A stretch of DNA of 64,000 nt, taken from Candidatus Gastranaerophilales bacterium. GTDB lineage: Bacteria; Bacillota; Clostridia; Lachnospirales; Lachnospiraceae. Made by a program: the position numbers and the translations under genes. This document shows, one piece after another, positions 43,996-53,562 of this stretch (position 1 is its first letter; each line of letters opens with the position of its first letter). The stretch is taken from positions 62,001 to 126,000 of the forward strand of contig JAMPHU010000001.1 of NCBI GenBank assembly GCA_023663225.1. Reading direction: 5' to 3'. The notes beneath the pieces are model-generated. The model was not told where the DNA came from and searched no databases. It worked only from the letters and a program-made list of their open reading frames with translations.

Positions 43996-45495
43996 CTATG
44001 CGTTCTCTTCCTTCTGTGCATTTTTTTCGTAAAATGCAAGTTGATTCTTTCCCCGCCGTTTTGCCACATAGAGCGCAGAATCCGCCGCCTTATACATTCC
44101 CTCAAAATCATTGGCATCTCTGGGGAATACCGCTGCCCCCAAACTTGCTGTCACAGAATATTTCACATACTCGCCCACCTCAAAGTGATGGAAAAACTCT
44201 TCCAGCTTCTTGCCCTCGCGCTCGATCTGTGCAGTTTCCCTTATGTCTTTGAGCAGTATGATAAACTCGTCGCCGCCCAGGCGCCCCAGGATATCGGAAG
44301 CGCGAAACATGGCTCTCAGTCGATGCCCCAATTCCCGCAGCACTTCATCTCCAAAAGAATGTCCCAAGGTGTCGTTGATCTTCTTAAAATTATCCACATC
44401 CAGCACCACCATCATCGCCTGGCTGTCCTGATTTGCCGCCATGTACTCGGCAATCTTGCGCTCAGTGGCAATCTTGTTATTCAAACCGGTGAGCAGATCT
44501 GTGTCCGCTTTATTCTCTAGCTCACGGCTATGCTCCACATTGCGCACTCGGTTCAAAACATTAAAGATCACGATCACCACCAGCATCCCTACCATGATCA
44601 AACTGATCCAAATCTGGAAACTTCCATTGTTATCCCACACACGATTCTCTCTGACGGATACGGCGTTTTCCTCCAATCCCATCAATAGTATCCAACTGGT
44701 ACTCTTTATGGGTGTCACACAAATAAGACGTTCCTCCTCGTCGGCTGCCACATACATCATGCCCGACATCCCCGCCGCAATCTGCCTTTCCATCAATAAA
44801 TAGTCCGAGTTAGATTTTATGTAAGGCTTTAAACTTACCCAAAAATTATCCTGCAACAGTTTCGTGCTTTCCACATTTCCAAAAGCTAGTCTCATCTCGC
44901 CGTTCTTCTCTAAAATAGCAAAAAACGCCTTGGAGCCATATTCGCTGTTCTGAACGGCAGATACCGGAAACTCTCCGTCAAGGTACGCCATCAGATACCC
45001 CAGAGTTTCTTCCTCCTGAATAATAGGACGGACATAAACGATGGCAGGACTCCCCATGACGCCGTCATCTTCCGTATATAAAAAGAAAGGGGAATCGCCC
45101 TGCAGTTTTTCAAAATAGTCCGTTTCATTTAAATACAGAAGTCTCCCTCCGCTGGTCATGGCAGCCCCATTTGGTCTGCAATAGACGGCCTGATAGGAAT
45201 TACAACATGTCGGTATGTAGGCGAGCATTGTCTGAATATCCGTGTTACTCAACTTGTCGTTATCAGCCAACACCTGCCCCGCCACCGACACAGCACCTTC
45301 AATGGTATTGATCTGCGCCGTGATCAGTGCGCTGTAAGTCTCCAACTCCTGTGTGGCATTGTCCTCCACCATCTCTCGCAACTTGCTCTTACTGCTGTAG
45401 GAAAAGTTGATCAACATGGCAATCGCGATCACGATCAGGACTGTCAGAACCAGGATCTCCTGAATATTGATTTGGTTAACTGCCTTCTTTCGCAT
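43996..45495 (-). CDS. Membrane diguanylate cyclase with extracytoplasmic sensor
   Basis: 499 residues from ATG 45495 (TGAGGT upstream); an in-frame TTG four codons earlier is less likely. A transmembrane helix near residue 20 (ILVLTVLIVIAIAMLI), an extracellular Cache-like domain to about 275, a second helix near 290 (WISLIMVGMLVVIVI) and a C-terminal GGDEF domain follow. The catalytic GRLGGDEFIIL is intact, and an RASD inhibitory-site motif lies five residues before GGDEF. It makes c-di-GMP in response to an unknown signal. It lies 8 bases after the YesL-like gene. Confidence 0.9.
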   Translation of the reverse strand: MRKKAVNQINIQEILVLTVLIVIAIAMLINFSYSSKSKLREMVEDNATQELETYSALITAQINTIEGAVSVAGQVLADNDKLSNTDIQTMLAYIPTCCNSYQAVYCRPNGAAMTSGGRLLYLNETDYFEKLQGDSPFFLYTEDDGVMGSPAIVYVRPIIQEEETLGYLMAYLDGEFPVSAVQNSEYGSKAFFAILEKNGEMRLAFGNVESTKLLQDNFWVSLKPYIKSNSDYLLMERQIAAGMSGMMYVAADEEERLICVTPIKSTSWILLMGLEENAVSVRENRVWDNNGSFQIWISLIMVGMLVVIVIFNVLNRVRNVEHSRELENKADTDLLTGLNNKIATERKIAEYMAANQDSQAMMVVLDVDNFKKINDTLGHSFGDEVLRELGHRLRAMFRASDILGRLGGDEFIILLKDIRETAQIEREGKKLEEFFHHFEVGEYVKYSVTASLGAAVFPRDANDFEGMYKAADSALYVAKRRGKNQLAFYEKNAQKEENA

Positions 45496-45503
45496 AATGT
45501 ACC

Positions 45504-46220
45504 TCAACCCTGCTGATCATCAGCCAAAACAGACTCCTCCAGCTTGTCGCTGAAGATTCTGTCCTCATCCTCCTGCTCCGACTCAGTCTCCGGTGTATTC
45601 GCATCAATGAACTGCTGTTCCATCTTCAAAAAAGACTTGTTGTATAGCATGGCTGACAAAAGTGCCGGCAGAGAGAAACCAAACAAAAACGCGATCGGCA
45701 CCAGTCTCCATGAGAGAATACAGATCACCACAGGAAACGTCAGCAAAATCAGCATCAGAAAAGTCTTGGGGAACTGTAAAATTGCCACCACAAACGAATT
45801 TTTAAGCGTGCGGATGATCGGGTTGGCAAATTTCGCCTGCATGGGAAACACCATGACAGCGGTCATTAACACCATCACACCGATCGCCATGATCACCACT
45901 TGGATCACACGGTTGATCTCCATATCCATTTTCAAAATAATATAGAGATCGCCGCCCAATATTACCGCCACCAAAATCATAAGCAGCCAGATCAAAGTAG
46001 ACTGTCTGAAATTCTCCAGAAACGACTTGAAATATCCCTTTGTGATATAACATTCTTCATCCCTCACGATCTTTAGCGCCATGTAGTGCAGCGCCGTGAA
46101 GGACGCACCTATGGTAAAAATGGGGATACAGCAGATCATGGTCAGTATATTCAACCACATCAGATCTGCCATCTTACCCAAAAAATGCATCAGCGGCCCG
46201 TTTATGTCCAAAAATTTCAT
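45504..46220 (-). CDS. YesL-family (DUF624) membrane protein
   Basis: 238 residues with about five hydrophobic helices (MADLMWLNILTMICCIPIFT, STLIWLLMILVAVILG, FLMLILLTFPVVICIL). The N-terminal pattern with WLNILTMICCIPIFTIGAS is typical of YesL/DUF624 proteins, often found near sugar ABC transporters. The acidic C-terminal tail is Glu/Asp-rich. It is followed after 8 bases by the diguanylate cyclase, so the two may act together at the membrane. Function unproven. Confidence 0.85.
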   Translation of the reverse strand: MKFLDINGPLMHFLGKMADLMWLNILTMICCIPIFTIGASFTALHYMALKIVRDEECYITKGYFKSFLENFRQSTLIWLLMILVAVILGGDLYIILKMDMEINRVIQVVIMAIGVMVLMTAVMVFPMQAKFANPIIRTLKNSFVVAILQFPKTFLMLILLTFPVVICILSWRLVPIAFLFGFSLPALLSAMLYNKSFLKMEQQFIDANTPETESEQEDEDRIFSDKLEESVLADDQQG

Positions 46221-46286
46221 TGTATGACTCCTTCCCTTATTTTAATGAGTATATCATTCGTTCCGTAATTAATATATCTCCGACTG

Positions 46287-46778
46287 TCAGTTCGGATCGC
46301 TCAGGACCTTCTCCATGGAGGTCACGCGAATACCTGAAAATTCTTCCTCTGGCTTCACCACGCGAAAACCCAGCTTTTGATAGAACTCCACCGCATAGGG
46401 CGCCGCCTGCACAGACATCAGCTTCTCGCCCTCTTCCTCACGCAGATAATCACACAGATGACGCATTAACGCTCTGCCCACACCCCTGTTCTGATAATCC
46501 TCGTCCACAAAAAGCAGAGAAAGATGATTTTTGTTGCGGATCGAACCCGCTCCTATGACTCGTCCGTCATCCAACGCTACCATCATCTGATATTTGCCCG
46601 ACAAAAACGCTCTGTAGAGTCCATCGTCGGTGATAAATTCAAAAAAGTTCTTTATGCCTTCCTCGCTGTAGTCTGTGCCCTCATATTTCAGAAAAGTCTT
46701 CCAGATCATCACCATGGCAGGCTTCCATTCATCCTCTTTTGCCCATCTAATCTCGTAAGGAATCTCACTTTTGCACAT
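46287..46778 (-). CDS. GNAT-family N-acetyltransferase
   Basis: 163 residues from ATG 46778 (GGAG upstream); an in-frame GTG ten codons earlier overlaps the preceding gene. The acetyl-CoA-binding segment LLFVDEDYQNRGVGRALMRH and the following VQAAPYAVEFYQKLGFRVV define the GNAT fold. Substrate unknown. It follows the alpha/beta hydrolase gene by 16 bases on the same strand. Confidence 0.85.
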   Translation of the reverse strand: MCKSEIPYEIRWAKEDEWKPAMVMIWKTFLKYEGTDYSEEGIKNFFEFITDDGLYRAFLSGKYQMMVALDDGRVIGAGSIRNKNHLSLLFVDEDYQNRGVGRALMRHLCDYLREEEGEKLMSVQAAPYAVEFYQKLGFRVVKPEEEFSGIRVTSMEKVLSDPN

Positions 46779-46794
46779 GCCGCTGCTCTCCAAC

Positions 46795-47754
46795 TTATAT
46801 TGTGGCACGATGCGCCGCCGGTTTTATGACCTTATCCTCCATCCAATCATAAATATCCGCCCATACCTGCGCACGGTCTGTCTCATTCAAAAGTTCATGC
46901 CGATCACCGTCATAAAGTTTGATGCCGACGTCTTTGACGCCCGCTTTCCTAAGCGAATCATAAGCCTTGCGCACGCCTTCGCCATACGCACCCACAGGAT
47001 CATCCGCCCCGGACACCATCAAGATCGGCAGTTCCTTTGGCACCTTCTTTAAATTCTCCGGTTTCTGGATGCGTGAGATCAACTCAAACAATGTCTGAAA
47101 TCCATTCACGGTAAAAGTAAAATTGCACAGCGGATCAGCGACATACCGATCCACATTCTCCTCGTTTCTGCTGAGCCAATCCGCCAACGTGCGGGGATTC
47201 TCAATCCGCTTCGTGTAGGAACCAAATGTGGCCACATTGATCAGTTGGCTCACATGCTTCCCGCCGCAAAACAGCTTTTGGATCGCCGCCACCATCTTGG
47301 AGAAAGCGATAAGTCCCCTTGACTGCATACCGGTACCCACAATGACTGCTCCCGAGATGCCGCTGCCATATTTGCATAAATAATTCCGCAAAATAAAGGA
47401 ACCCATACTGTGCCCCAAGATCACATAAGGCGCCGACGGATAGAGTTCCTGCGTCAGTTTTTTCAGACGGTGGACATCCCGCACCACCACAGTGGCGGGA
47501 TCCTGTTCACAGAAATAGCCGAATCTGCCTCCTTCCGGCACACTCTTTCCATGGCCTAAGTGATCCTCTCCCGTCACCACAAACCCTTTTTCCGTAAGGA
47601 AAGCCGCCAGCTCCTCATATCGCTCCATGTACTCCGCCATCCCGTGCACGATCTGCAGAACACAGGTCACATCTCCCGTGTCCGGCAGATATCGTACAGC
47701 ATGAAGTTTACTTTTTCCATCTCTGGAATCAAAATAAAATGTTTCTTTTTTCAT
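46795..47754 (-). CDS. Alpha/beta hydrolase, monoacylglycerol-lipase/lysophospholipase-like
   Basis: 319 residues. The nucleophile elbow VILGHSMGSFILRNYL contains the serine, ILMVSGADDPVGAYG the aspartate and LYDGDRHELLNE the histidine of the triad. HGMAEYMERYEELAAFL with GEDHLGHGKS is the serine aminopeptidase S33/lysophospholipase pattern. No signal peptide. Substrate not determined. It probably forms a pair with the downstream acetyltransferase gene. Confidence 0.88.
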   Translation of the reverse strand: MKKETFYFDSRDGKSKLHAVRYLPDTGDVTCVLQIVHGMAEYMERYEELAAFLTEKGFVVTGEDHLGHGKSVPEGGRFGYFCEQDPATVVVRDVHRLKKLTQELYPSAPYVILGHSMGSFILRNYLCKYGSGISGAVIVGTGMQSRGLIAFSKMVAAIQKLFCGGKHVSQLINVATFGSYTKRIENPRTLADWLSRNEENVDRYVADPLCNFTFTVNGFQTLFELISRIQKPENLKKVPKELPILMVSGADDPVGAYGEGVRKAYDSLRKAGVKDVGIKLYDGDRHELLNETDRAQVWADIYDWMEDKVIKPAAHRATI

Positions 47755-47837
47755 GTCTTTTATTATATATTATTTCTCTGTAAATTTTAACCCTTTTTCA
47801 AAAAAAAGTGAAAATTTTCCAAAAAACAAACCATTCT

Positions 47838-49808
47838 TTAACAAATCTCCGCTCCCGCCGGCATCTCTTTCTCGGGAACCACTAACGCCAGATTACCTTC
47901 CGCATCCTCAGCGCACAAAAGCATCCCCTCAGACAGGACTCCCGCCAGCTTGGCCGGTTTTAAATTCACCAGTACCATCACCTTCTTGCCCACCATTTCC
48001 TCCGGCGTATAATATGCCTTGATACCGGATACGATCTGTTTTACGCTGCTGCCGATGCGCACCTGACTGCACAGAAGCTTCTTGGATTTGGGGACAGCCT
48101 CACATTTGATGATCTCACCTACCTGAAACTGCATCTTGGCAAAATCCTCGTAAGTGATCTCCGCCTTGGGCGCAATGTCAATGACAGCCTCCTGCCCATC
48201 GTCCTTTTGATCTGTCGCTTCCGCCATAGCGTCCGCCAGCTCCTCCTCCTTTTTCAGCACCTCTTTCATATCCAGCCGCGCAAAGAGGATCTCAGGTTGA
48301 TCGGTCACTTTCTTCCCACTCTCATAGAGTCCGAACTCCTGCAGTCTGTCAAAATCACGCAGCTCGGTATTCAGTTGCGCAGCTATTCGCTCCGCCGTCT
48401 CCGGCATAAAGGGGTGGAGCAGGGAAGCGCCGATTGTGATTCCTTCCACCAGATTGTACAGCACCGTCGAAAGCCGCTCTGCCTTTGCCTCATCCTTGGC
48501 CAACACCCAAGGCTCGGTCTCATCAATATATTTATTGCATCTCTTGAAGATCGCGAATATTTCCGTCAGCGCATCCGCCACGCGCAGAGTTTCCATCTTT
48601 TCCGTCACTTTTACATATACTCCGGTGACAGTCTTCTTAAACTCTTCGTCCAACGCTTCGTCCGCCGCGCCTTTGTCGGCAACCACGCCGTCAAAGTATT
48701 TGTTGCTCATGGAGATCGTGCGGTTCACCAAATTCCCCAAAGTGTTTGCCAGATCGGAGTTAAGCCGTTCCGCGATCAGCTCCCAGGTGATATTCCCGTC
48801 ATTATCATAGGGCATCTCATGGAGCACATAATAACGTACTGCATCCACACCAAAATAATCCACCAGATCGTCCGCATAGATCACATTTCCCTTGGACTTG
48901 CTCATCTTGCCGCCGCTCATAAGCAGCCAGGGATGTCCAAAGATCTGTTTCGGCAGAGGCTCTCCCAAGGCCATCAAAAAGATCGGCCAATAAATCGTGT
49001 GGAACCGAATAATATCTTTTCCGATCAGATGCAGATCCGCAGGCCAAAGTTTTTTATATTGGTCTGTACTGTTGCCCTCCGCGTCATAGCCGATTCCGGT
49101 AATATAGTTGCTCAACGCATCCAGCCACACATAGACCACATGACGCTCGTCAAAGCTCACCGGTATCCCCCATTTAAAGGAAGTGCGGGACACACACAAA
49201 TCCTGCAGGCCGGGCAGCAAAAAATTGTTCATCATCTCATTCTTGCGGGACACCGGCTGGATAAACTCCGGATGCTCACTGATATGCCGGATCAGTCTGT
49301 CCGCATATTTGCTCATACGGAAAAAGTAAGCTTCCTCTCGGGCAGGTTTTACCTCCCTGCCGCAGTCGGGGCATTTGCCGTCCACCAGTTGAGACTCTGT
49401 CCAGAATGCTTCACAGGGGGTGCAATACATTCCTTCATAGACTCCCTTATAGATGTCCCCCTGATCGTAAAAACGCTTGAATATCTTCTGTATCTGCCTC
49501 TCATGGTCCTTGTCCGTGGTGCGGATAAATTTGTCATAAGAAACATTCAGGCAATCACAGAGTTTTTTGATCGTCCCTGCCACGTCATCCACAAACTCCT
49601 GAGGAGAGATTCCTTTCTCCTGTGCTTTTAACTCAATCTTCTGTCCGTGTTCGTCCGTACCGGTCTGAAAAAATACCTCATACCCTTCTTTCCTCTTAAA
49701 TCTGGCGATGCTGTCCGCCAAAACCACCTCATAATTGTTGCCTATATGCGGCTTACCGGAGGTATAGGCGATCGCTGTCGTGAGATAATACTTTCCCTTG
49801 TTCTGCAT
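47838..49808 (-). CDS. metG: Methionyl-tRNA synthetase
   Basis: 656 residues. TSGKPHIGNNYE holds the HIGH-like motif, CTPCEAFW...CPDCGREV the zinc site, and GGKMSKSKGNVI the KMSKS loop. The last about 105 residues (AKMQFQVGEIIKCEAVPKSK onward) form the EMAP-like tRNA-binding domain. It charges tRNA-Met. The gene is preceded by a T-box leader on the same strand that should couple expression to uncharged tRNA-Met. Confidence 0.96.
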   Translation of the reverse strand: MQNKGKYYLTTAIAYTSGKPHIGNNYEVVLADSIARFKRKEGYEVFFQTGTDEHGQKIELKAQEKGISPQEFVDDVAGTIKKLCDCLNVSYDKFIRTTDKDHERQIQKIFKRFYDQGDIYKGVYEGMYCTPCEAFWTESQLVDGKCPDCGREVKPAREEAYFFRMSKYADRLIRHISEHPEFIQPVSRKNEMMNNFLLPGLQDLCVSRTSFKWGIPVSFDERHVVYVWLDALSNYITGIGYDAEGNSTDQYKKLWPADLHLIGKDIIRFHTIYWPIFLMALGEPLPKQIFGHPWLLMSGGKMSKSKGNVIYADDLVDYFGVDAVRYYVLHEMPYDNDGNITWELIAERLNSDLANTLGNLVNRTISMSNKYFDGVVADKGAADEALDEEFKKTVTGVYVKVTEKMETLRVADALTEIFAIFKRCNKYIDETEPWVLAKDEAKAERLSTVLYNLVEGITIGASLLHPFMPETAERIAAQLNTELRDFDRLQEFGLYESGKKVTDQPEILFARLDMKEVLKKEEELADAMAEATDQKDDGQEAVIDIAPKAEITYEDFAKMQFQVGEIIKCEAVPKSKKLLCSQVRIGSSVKQIVSGIKAYYTPEEMVGKKVMVLVNLKPAKLAGVLSEGMLLCAEDAEGNLALVVPEKEMPAGAEIC

Positions 49809-49854
49809 AATGCGCTCCTTTCTGTTGGACTTTTTGGTATGTGTTCGCGGAAGT

Positions 49855-50125
49855 CAAAAAAACCCGCCTCCTACAGAGATAAAATCTCCACAGAAGACGA
49901 GCCGTATGCCCGTGTTACCACTTCTTTTCATCTGCACTTCGCAATGCAGACCTCGTCAGGTCAATAACCCTATCCGCTATAACAGGCGGAACCTGTCGCA
50001 GCCTAACCGCTCGACTTCAAAACGGCGGCTCGGTGCGCTGCTCGGAAACCATCTTCCACTCTCCTCGCCTCATTCCTCTCAGCAGGGCAAACGCCCGGAA
50101 TGTTCTCTGTGGAGCTACAAAAAGT
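49855..50125 (-). ncRNA. T-box riboswitch leader of metG (methionine specifier)
   Basis: On the minus strand, AAGTGGTAACACGGGC (T-box core on plus strand at 49910-49920) is followed by a terminator stem, CGTCTTCTGTGGAGAT pairing with ATCTCTGTAGGAGGCG, and TTTTTTT (49857-49900). Upstream, GAGTGGAAGATGGTTTCC has the S-turn-like context of a specifier loop with an ATG codon at 50050-50052, matching tRNA-Met. The core deviates from the usual TGGNACCGCG. Confidence 0.75.
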
Positions 50126-50175
50126 GTACTCTTTTCGTCAATGCTTTTCTCTTTTTATCTGATTTATTTTTATAA

Positions 50176-50204
50176 CGATAACATGAAGTTTTCCCGCTTG
50201 TCAA
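50176..50204 (-). promoter_or_regulatory. Promoter of the metG T-box transcript
   Basis: Minus strand TTGACA (50199-50204), a 17-bp spacer and TTATCG (50176-50181). The -10 is weak. Confidence 0.5.
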
Positions 50205-50212
50205 CTCTTTTC

Positions 50213-51022
50213 TCACTTTTTTGCGGAAAGCTGACTATACTGCCCGTTTCGGTCGTAAGAATCCAACAGATAACTGTCGTCTGTCAAGACACAGTCAATC
50301 TCCAACTTATCCCCGCGGTAATGGCTGCGTTTGCGCAGATCCTCCTTGGGCCTCTCCCGCTTTGTCTGAAAGGAATTTTCCCTGGAAGAAGAAAATCGCT
50401 TTGCCAAAAATTCCGCTGCCTTTTGCGCACGTTCCCTCACCTTTTGCACCAGAGATGGCCGTTTGCTCTCGACGTCCGCCACAGGCTGAAAATACGGGTT
50501 TTCCGCAGCGACAGTCTGCTGTGTGGGCATCACCTCCGCCACGGCGACAGTCTGGGTGCTATGAGCCGTCTCGTTTGCAGCAGCGGCAGTCTGCGTGCTA
50601 TGTGCCGTCTCGTTTGCAGCAACGACAGCCTGTGCACCATGTGTCATCTCTTTCGCCGCAGCGACAGTCTGTGCGCCATGAGCCGCCTTGTTTGCAGCAG
50701 CGGCAGTCTGTGCGCCATGCGTCAGTCCTTGCTCCTGCCCTGAGAGCGCCCTTCCTCTGATTCCTTTCGCGGCATTACCGGCGTCTTCCCCATTCCAAAC
50801 CTTTCCGAACAGATTTTTTACTGTTTTGAAAGGATCCGCGATCCATGCGGACAAAGAAAAATTATCCTGCTGCGAGGCGGACGGCCTGGGCGATACGCTC
50901 ACGGAGGCTTTTACCGACGCGGAAGCTCCTTTTGTCATTTCGTTTTCGTGGTGATGGTGAAAACTTGAAGTGATGTGATGCGAACTTTCATCATGTCCTA
51001 TACCGACGTTCCCCAACTGCAT
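50213..51022 (-). CDS. Low-complexity protein with 13-residue tandem repeats
   Basis: 269 residues, no family recognised. Residues about 95-160 contain five copies of a 13-residue unit of the type AHGAQTVAAAKEM, diverging as AHSTQT. The N-terminus is His-rich (ESSHHITSSFHHHHENE). A basic helical region (RAQKAAEFLAKRFSSSRENS) follows, and the C-terminus LEIDCVLTDDSYLLDSYDRN is acidic. No signal peptide or membrane segment is seen. It lies 3 bases after the PAP2-type gene on the same strand, so it is probably co-transcribed. Function unknown. Confidence 0.6.
   Translation of the reverse strand: MQLGNVGIGHDESSHHITSSFHHHHENEMTKGASASVKASVSVSPRPSASQQDNFSLSAWIADPFKTVKNLFGKVWNGEDAGNAAKGIRGRALSGQEQGLTHGAQTAAAANKAAHGAQTVAAAKEMTHGAQAVVAANETAHSTQTAAAANETAHSTQTVAVAEVMPTQQTVAAENPYFQPVADVESKRPSLVQKVRERAQKAAEFLAKRFSSSRENSFQTKRERPKEDLRKRSHYRGDKLEIDCVLTDDSYLLDSYDRNGQYSQLSAKK
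50530..50735. repeat. 39-bp in-frame tandem repeats, about five copies
   Basis: Imperfect 39-bp units, each containing a variant of CAGTCTGTGCGCCATGAGCC, inside the low-complexity minus-strand gene. They are continuous and in frame without spacers. Confidence 0.75.
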
Positions 51023-51025
51023 ACG

Positions 51026-51523
51026 TCACCCTCCCTCGCGCTGCCACACTTTGCGCGCACAGCAAAAAGCCAGATATGCGTCCGCCAGTCCCACACAAAT
51101 CCCGCCCAAAATATCCGTCGGATAGTGTACAAACAGATACATCCTGGAAAAAGCAATGATCGCCGCCACCGCCAAAGCTGCGACTCCCATCTTTCGATAG
51201 TAACCAAAAAGAATAAACGCCGCGGTAAATCCATTGGAGGAATGTCCGGAAGGGAAGGAATATTCTCTGGGAAAAGGGATCAGCAAAGTAACACTTTTAT
51301 CGATCGCGCATGGCCGCGGCCTGGCCACCAAATTTTTCAATAGGATATTGCCAAACAAATAGGTCAGCGCCATGCCAAAGAGCATGGTCAATCCACATTT
51401 CCTGGTCTTTGGAATACAGCTTAACACTACGCTCAGCGCGATCCAAAAAAGTCCGGCATTTCCCAAAGTCGTAAAAAAGACCATAATGGGATCGAGCCAG
51501 TCTCTATGTAACTCCTGTATCAT
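51026..51523 (-). CDS. PAP2-family membrane phosphatase
   Basis: 165 residues. The phosphatase signature is complete: KNLVARPRP, PSGHSSN and SRMYLFVHYPTD. Several hydrophobic helices span the protein (e.g. GVAALAVAAIIAF, ILGGICVGLADAYLAF). Such enzymes dephosphorylate undecaprenyl pyrophosphate or other lipid phosphates outside the membrane. It is followed by the low-complexity gene and preceded by rpe on the same strand after 56 bases. Confidence 0.88.
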   Translation of the reverse strand: MIQELHRDWLDPIMVFFTTLGNAGLFWIALSVVLSCIPKTRKCGLTMLFGMALTYLFGNILLKNLVARPRPCAIDKSVTLLIPFPREYSFPSGHSSNGFTAAFILFGYYRKMGVAALAVAAIIAFSRMYLFVHYPTDILGGICVGLADAYLAFCCARKVWQREGG

Positions 51524-51579
51524 GTGCAGAATCTCAAGTTCCGTATCCGTGCACCTCCCATGATTATTATACTGACTCG

Positions 51580-52239
51580 TTAGTGAGCGTATCCCATTTT
51601 ATCTTGAAAATTTCTAACATTGACACTGATGTCATTTTGGAAAACCTGAGAACCCGCCGCCACGACATTGGCTCCCGCACGGATTACGTTCTCTACATTA
51701 TCCAGCGTGATGCCGCCATCCACTTCGATATCTGTAGAAAGTCCTCTCTCTGTAGCCATACGACGCACTTCACTCACTTTTTCCACACAATCCAGCATCA
51801 GTTTCTGTCCGCCAAAACCCGGCTCCACCGTCATGACCAACACCATATCCACCAGATCCAAAAAAGGCTCTACCGCCTGGGCCGGCGTAGCAGGTTTGAT
51901 CGTAATCCCTGCCTTTTTCCCACAGTGACGGACCGCAGCAATGGTTTCCTTCACATGCTCCGTAGCTTCTATATGAAAATTGATCATATCGGCGCCGCAC
52001 TCCGCAAAAGCCTCCACATACCGCTCCGGCTGCTCAATCATCAAATGCACGTCAAAAAACAGCCTGGACCGCTTCCTCAGAGAAGTGATCACCGGCATCC
52101 CATAAGAAATAGAGGGCACAAAAATCCCATCCATCACATCAATGTGCAGATACGTCACCCCTGCACGTTCCAACTCTTCTATCTGTTCTCCCAGCCGCCA
52201 AAAATCAGCCGCCAAAATAGATGGCGCTAAAATATTCAT
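51580..52239 (-). CDS. rpe: Ribulose-phosphate 3-epimerase
   Basis: 219 residues. LHIDVMDGIFVPSISYG, VMTVEPGFGGQKL and IEVDGGITLDN are the metal- and phosphate-binding motifs of the Rpe TIM barrel. It interconverts ribulose-5-phosphate and xylulose-5-phosphate. The transketolase pair and AraD are encoded a few kilobases away, so pentose-phosphate functions are concentrated here. Normal length. Confidence 0.95.
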   Translation of the reverse strand: MNILAPSILAADFWRLGEQIEELERAGVTYLHIDVMDGIFVPSISYGMPVITSLRKRSRLFFDVHLMIEQPERYVEAFAECGADMINFHIEATEHVKETIAAVRHCGKKAGITIKPATPAQAVEPFLDLVDMVLVMTVEPGFGGQKLMLDCVEKVSEVRRMATERGLSTDIEVDGGITLDNVENVIRAGANVVAAGSQVFQNDISVNVRNFQDKMGYAH

Positions 52240-52346
52240 AATCTGTTCCTTCCATAATCACCAGTATTGCACCACCATTTTAACAAAAAAAGCATTATAT
52301 AGCAAGATTCGATCCCACAAAATTTGTAAGATCGAATCTATTTACA

Positions 52347-53369
52347 CTATAATTCTTTCACGTCCTGTTTTAATTGTTCCCATGCATCGGGATGTTCCGT
52401 ATAATATAGAGGACATTTCTTTCCGCCGCAGTCGTAGTGACGCAAAATATCATCCACCTTCAGGTCATAGGCATCTGTCAACCAGCCAAGCAGAGACACC
52501 AGCGAATCGTAAGTCTCTTGGGTGAACGCACCGTTCTCCGCCAGGAAACAACACTCAATGGAAATCGAATCCTCGTTGCGAGTCTGCACTGCATATGCGA
52601 TCTCATCCAACGGTATACACTGAATGATCTCGCCGTTGTAACCGATAATAAAGTGGGCGCTGGCACTTCGTTCCTGCGTATCCTTAAGCGATTCAAAGTA
52701 ACTTCTATTCTGGGCGGCGCTGGTTCCGGGATTCGCAGTATAGTGCACAAAAATACTGTTGACCTCACTCAAAGGATCTCCCGGCCTGGAATATTCATTG
52801 AGCGTCAAAAAGTCCTCGGTCCAATTCGGATGTGTGTTATAAACATCCGCCGCTAACCCCTGTATCTGCTCATCAGACTTAGGCTCTATCACACCGGGCA
52901 ATACTGCCGATTCGTCCTTTGGAGTTCCCGCAGCCTGTGTTCCTCCCTGCAAATACAAGATTGCAAACAACAAACCAAAACAGATCATGCTTCCCATTAT
53001 TACAATGCACCGCTGTATCAGCAATCTTCTCCGCCGCGCCTGCTGGCGGGCATACCTGCGCTGCCTGGCCCTCGCATCTTCCCTCGCATATGTATTTCTA
53101 TATTGTCTGACTCTTGCATCCTCACTGGCATATACATTTCTATGCTGCCTGGCTCTCGCATCCTCACTGGCATATGCATTTCCCTGATTAGCGCTGCGCC
53201 TGCCTGCCCCCCCGTTGACTACTGTATAATTGTCCCTTCTTCTTGACCCGGACGATGGCTTTTGTTTTGGAACCCGCGCTGTTCTGGAATAATCAACCAG
53301 ATAAGGGTTCCTCCTCATATCCGCCAACTCCATGTTCAATTCTTTTGTTCTGCCTTCTGCCCGTGCCAT
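52347..53369 (-). CDS. N-acetylmuramoyl-L-alanine amidase (amidase_2/PGRP type), membrane anchored
   Basis: 340 residues. The N-terminal cytoplasmic part is Arg-rich with three 14-residue repeats (NAYASEDARARQHR type) at about 60-105. One transmembrane helix follows (CIVIMGSMICFGLLFAILYL). The extracellular amidase_2 domain has zinc ligands in IFVHYTANPG, ASAHFIIGYNGEI and RHYDCGGKKCP. It cleaves the amide bond between muramic acid and the peptide stem. ATG preceded by AAGGAAGGT. It is an orphan gene with no autolysis partners nearby. Confidence 0.88.
   Translation of the reverse strand: MARAEGRTKELNMELADMRRNPYLVDYSRTARVPKQKPSSGSRRRDNYTVVNGGAGRRSANQGNAYASEDARARQHRNVYASEDARVRQYRNTYAREDARARQRRYARQQARRRRLLIQRCIVIMGSMICFGLLFAILYLQGGTQAAGTPKDESAVLPGVIEPKSDEQIQGLAADVYNTHPNWTEDFLTLNEYSRPGDPLSEVNSIFVHYTANPGTSAAQNRSYFESLKDTQERSASAHFIIGYNGEIIQCIPLDEIAYAVQTRNEDSISIECCFLAENGAFTQETYDSLVSLLGWLTDAYDLKVDDILRHYDCGGKKCPLYYTEHPDAWEQLKQDVKEL
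53060..53184. repeat. 42-bp in-frame tandem repeats, three copies
   Basis: Three imperfect units with shared core CTCGCATCCTCACTGGCATA encode the Arg-rich 14-residue repeats of the minus-strand amidase. Confidence 0.75.
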
Positions 53370-53562
53370 TTTTCTGACCTTCCTTCATACCTTTCTCTCA
53401 GATGGTTCCTTCTGCGGAACTTATGAGATTAGTATACAGGAAAATTGTATCATTTTAATACACAAATTCCTTAATATTCTTTAAAAATTTATTAAGATGC
53501 GGCATTTTTGCTCTTTACTTTTCAAAATAGTAATGTTGTGTTATCCTTGTAATATAGATTTT

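Noticed and set aside
50530..50735. CRISPR-like repeated units
   Set aside because: Units are contiguous without spacers, in frame and imperfect; they are protein-coding tandem repeats.
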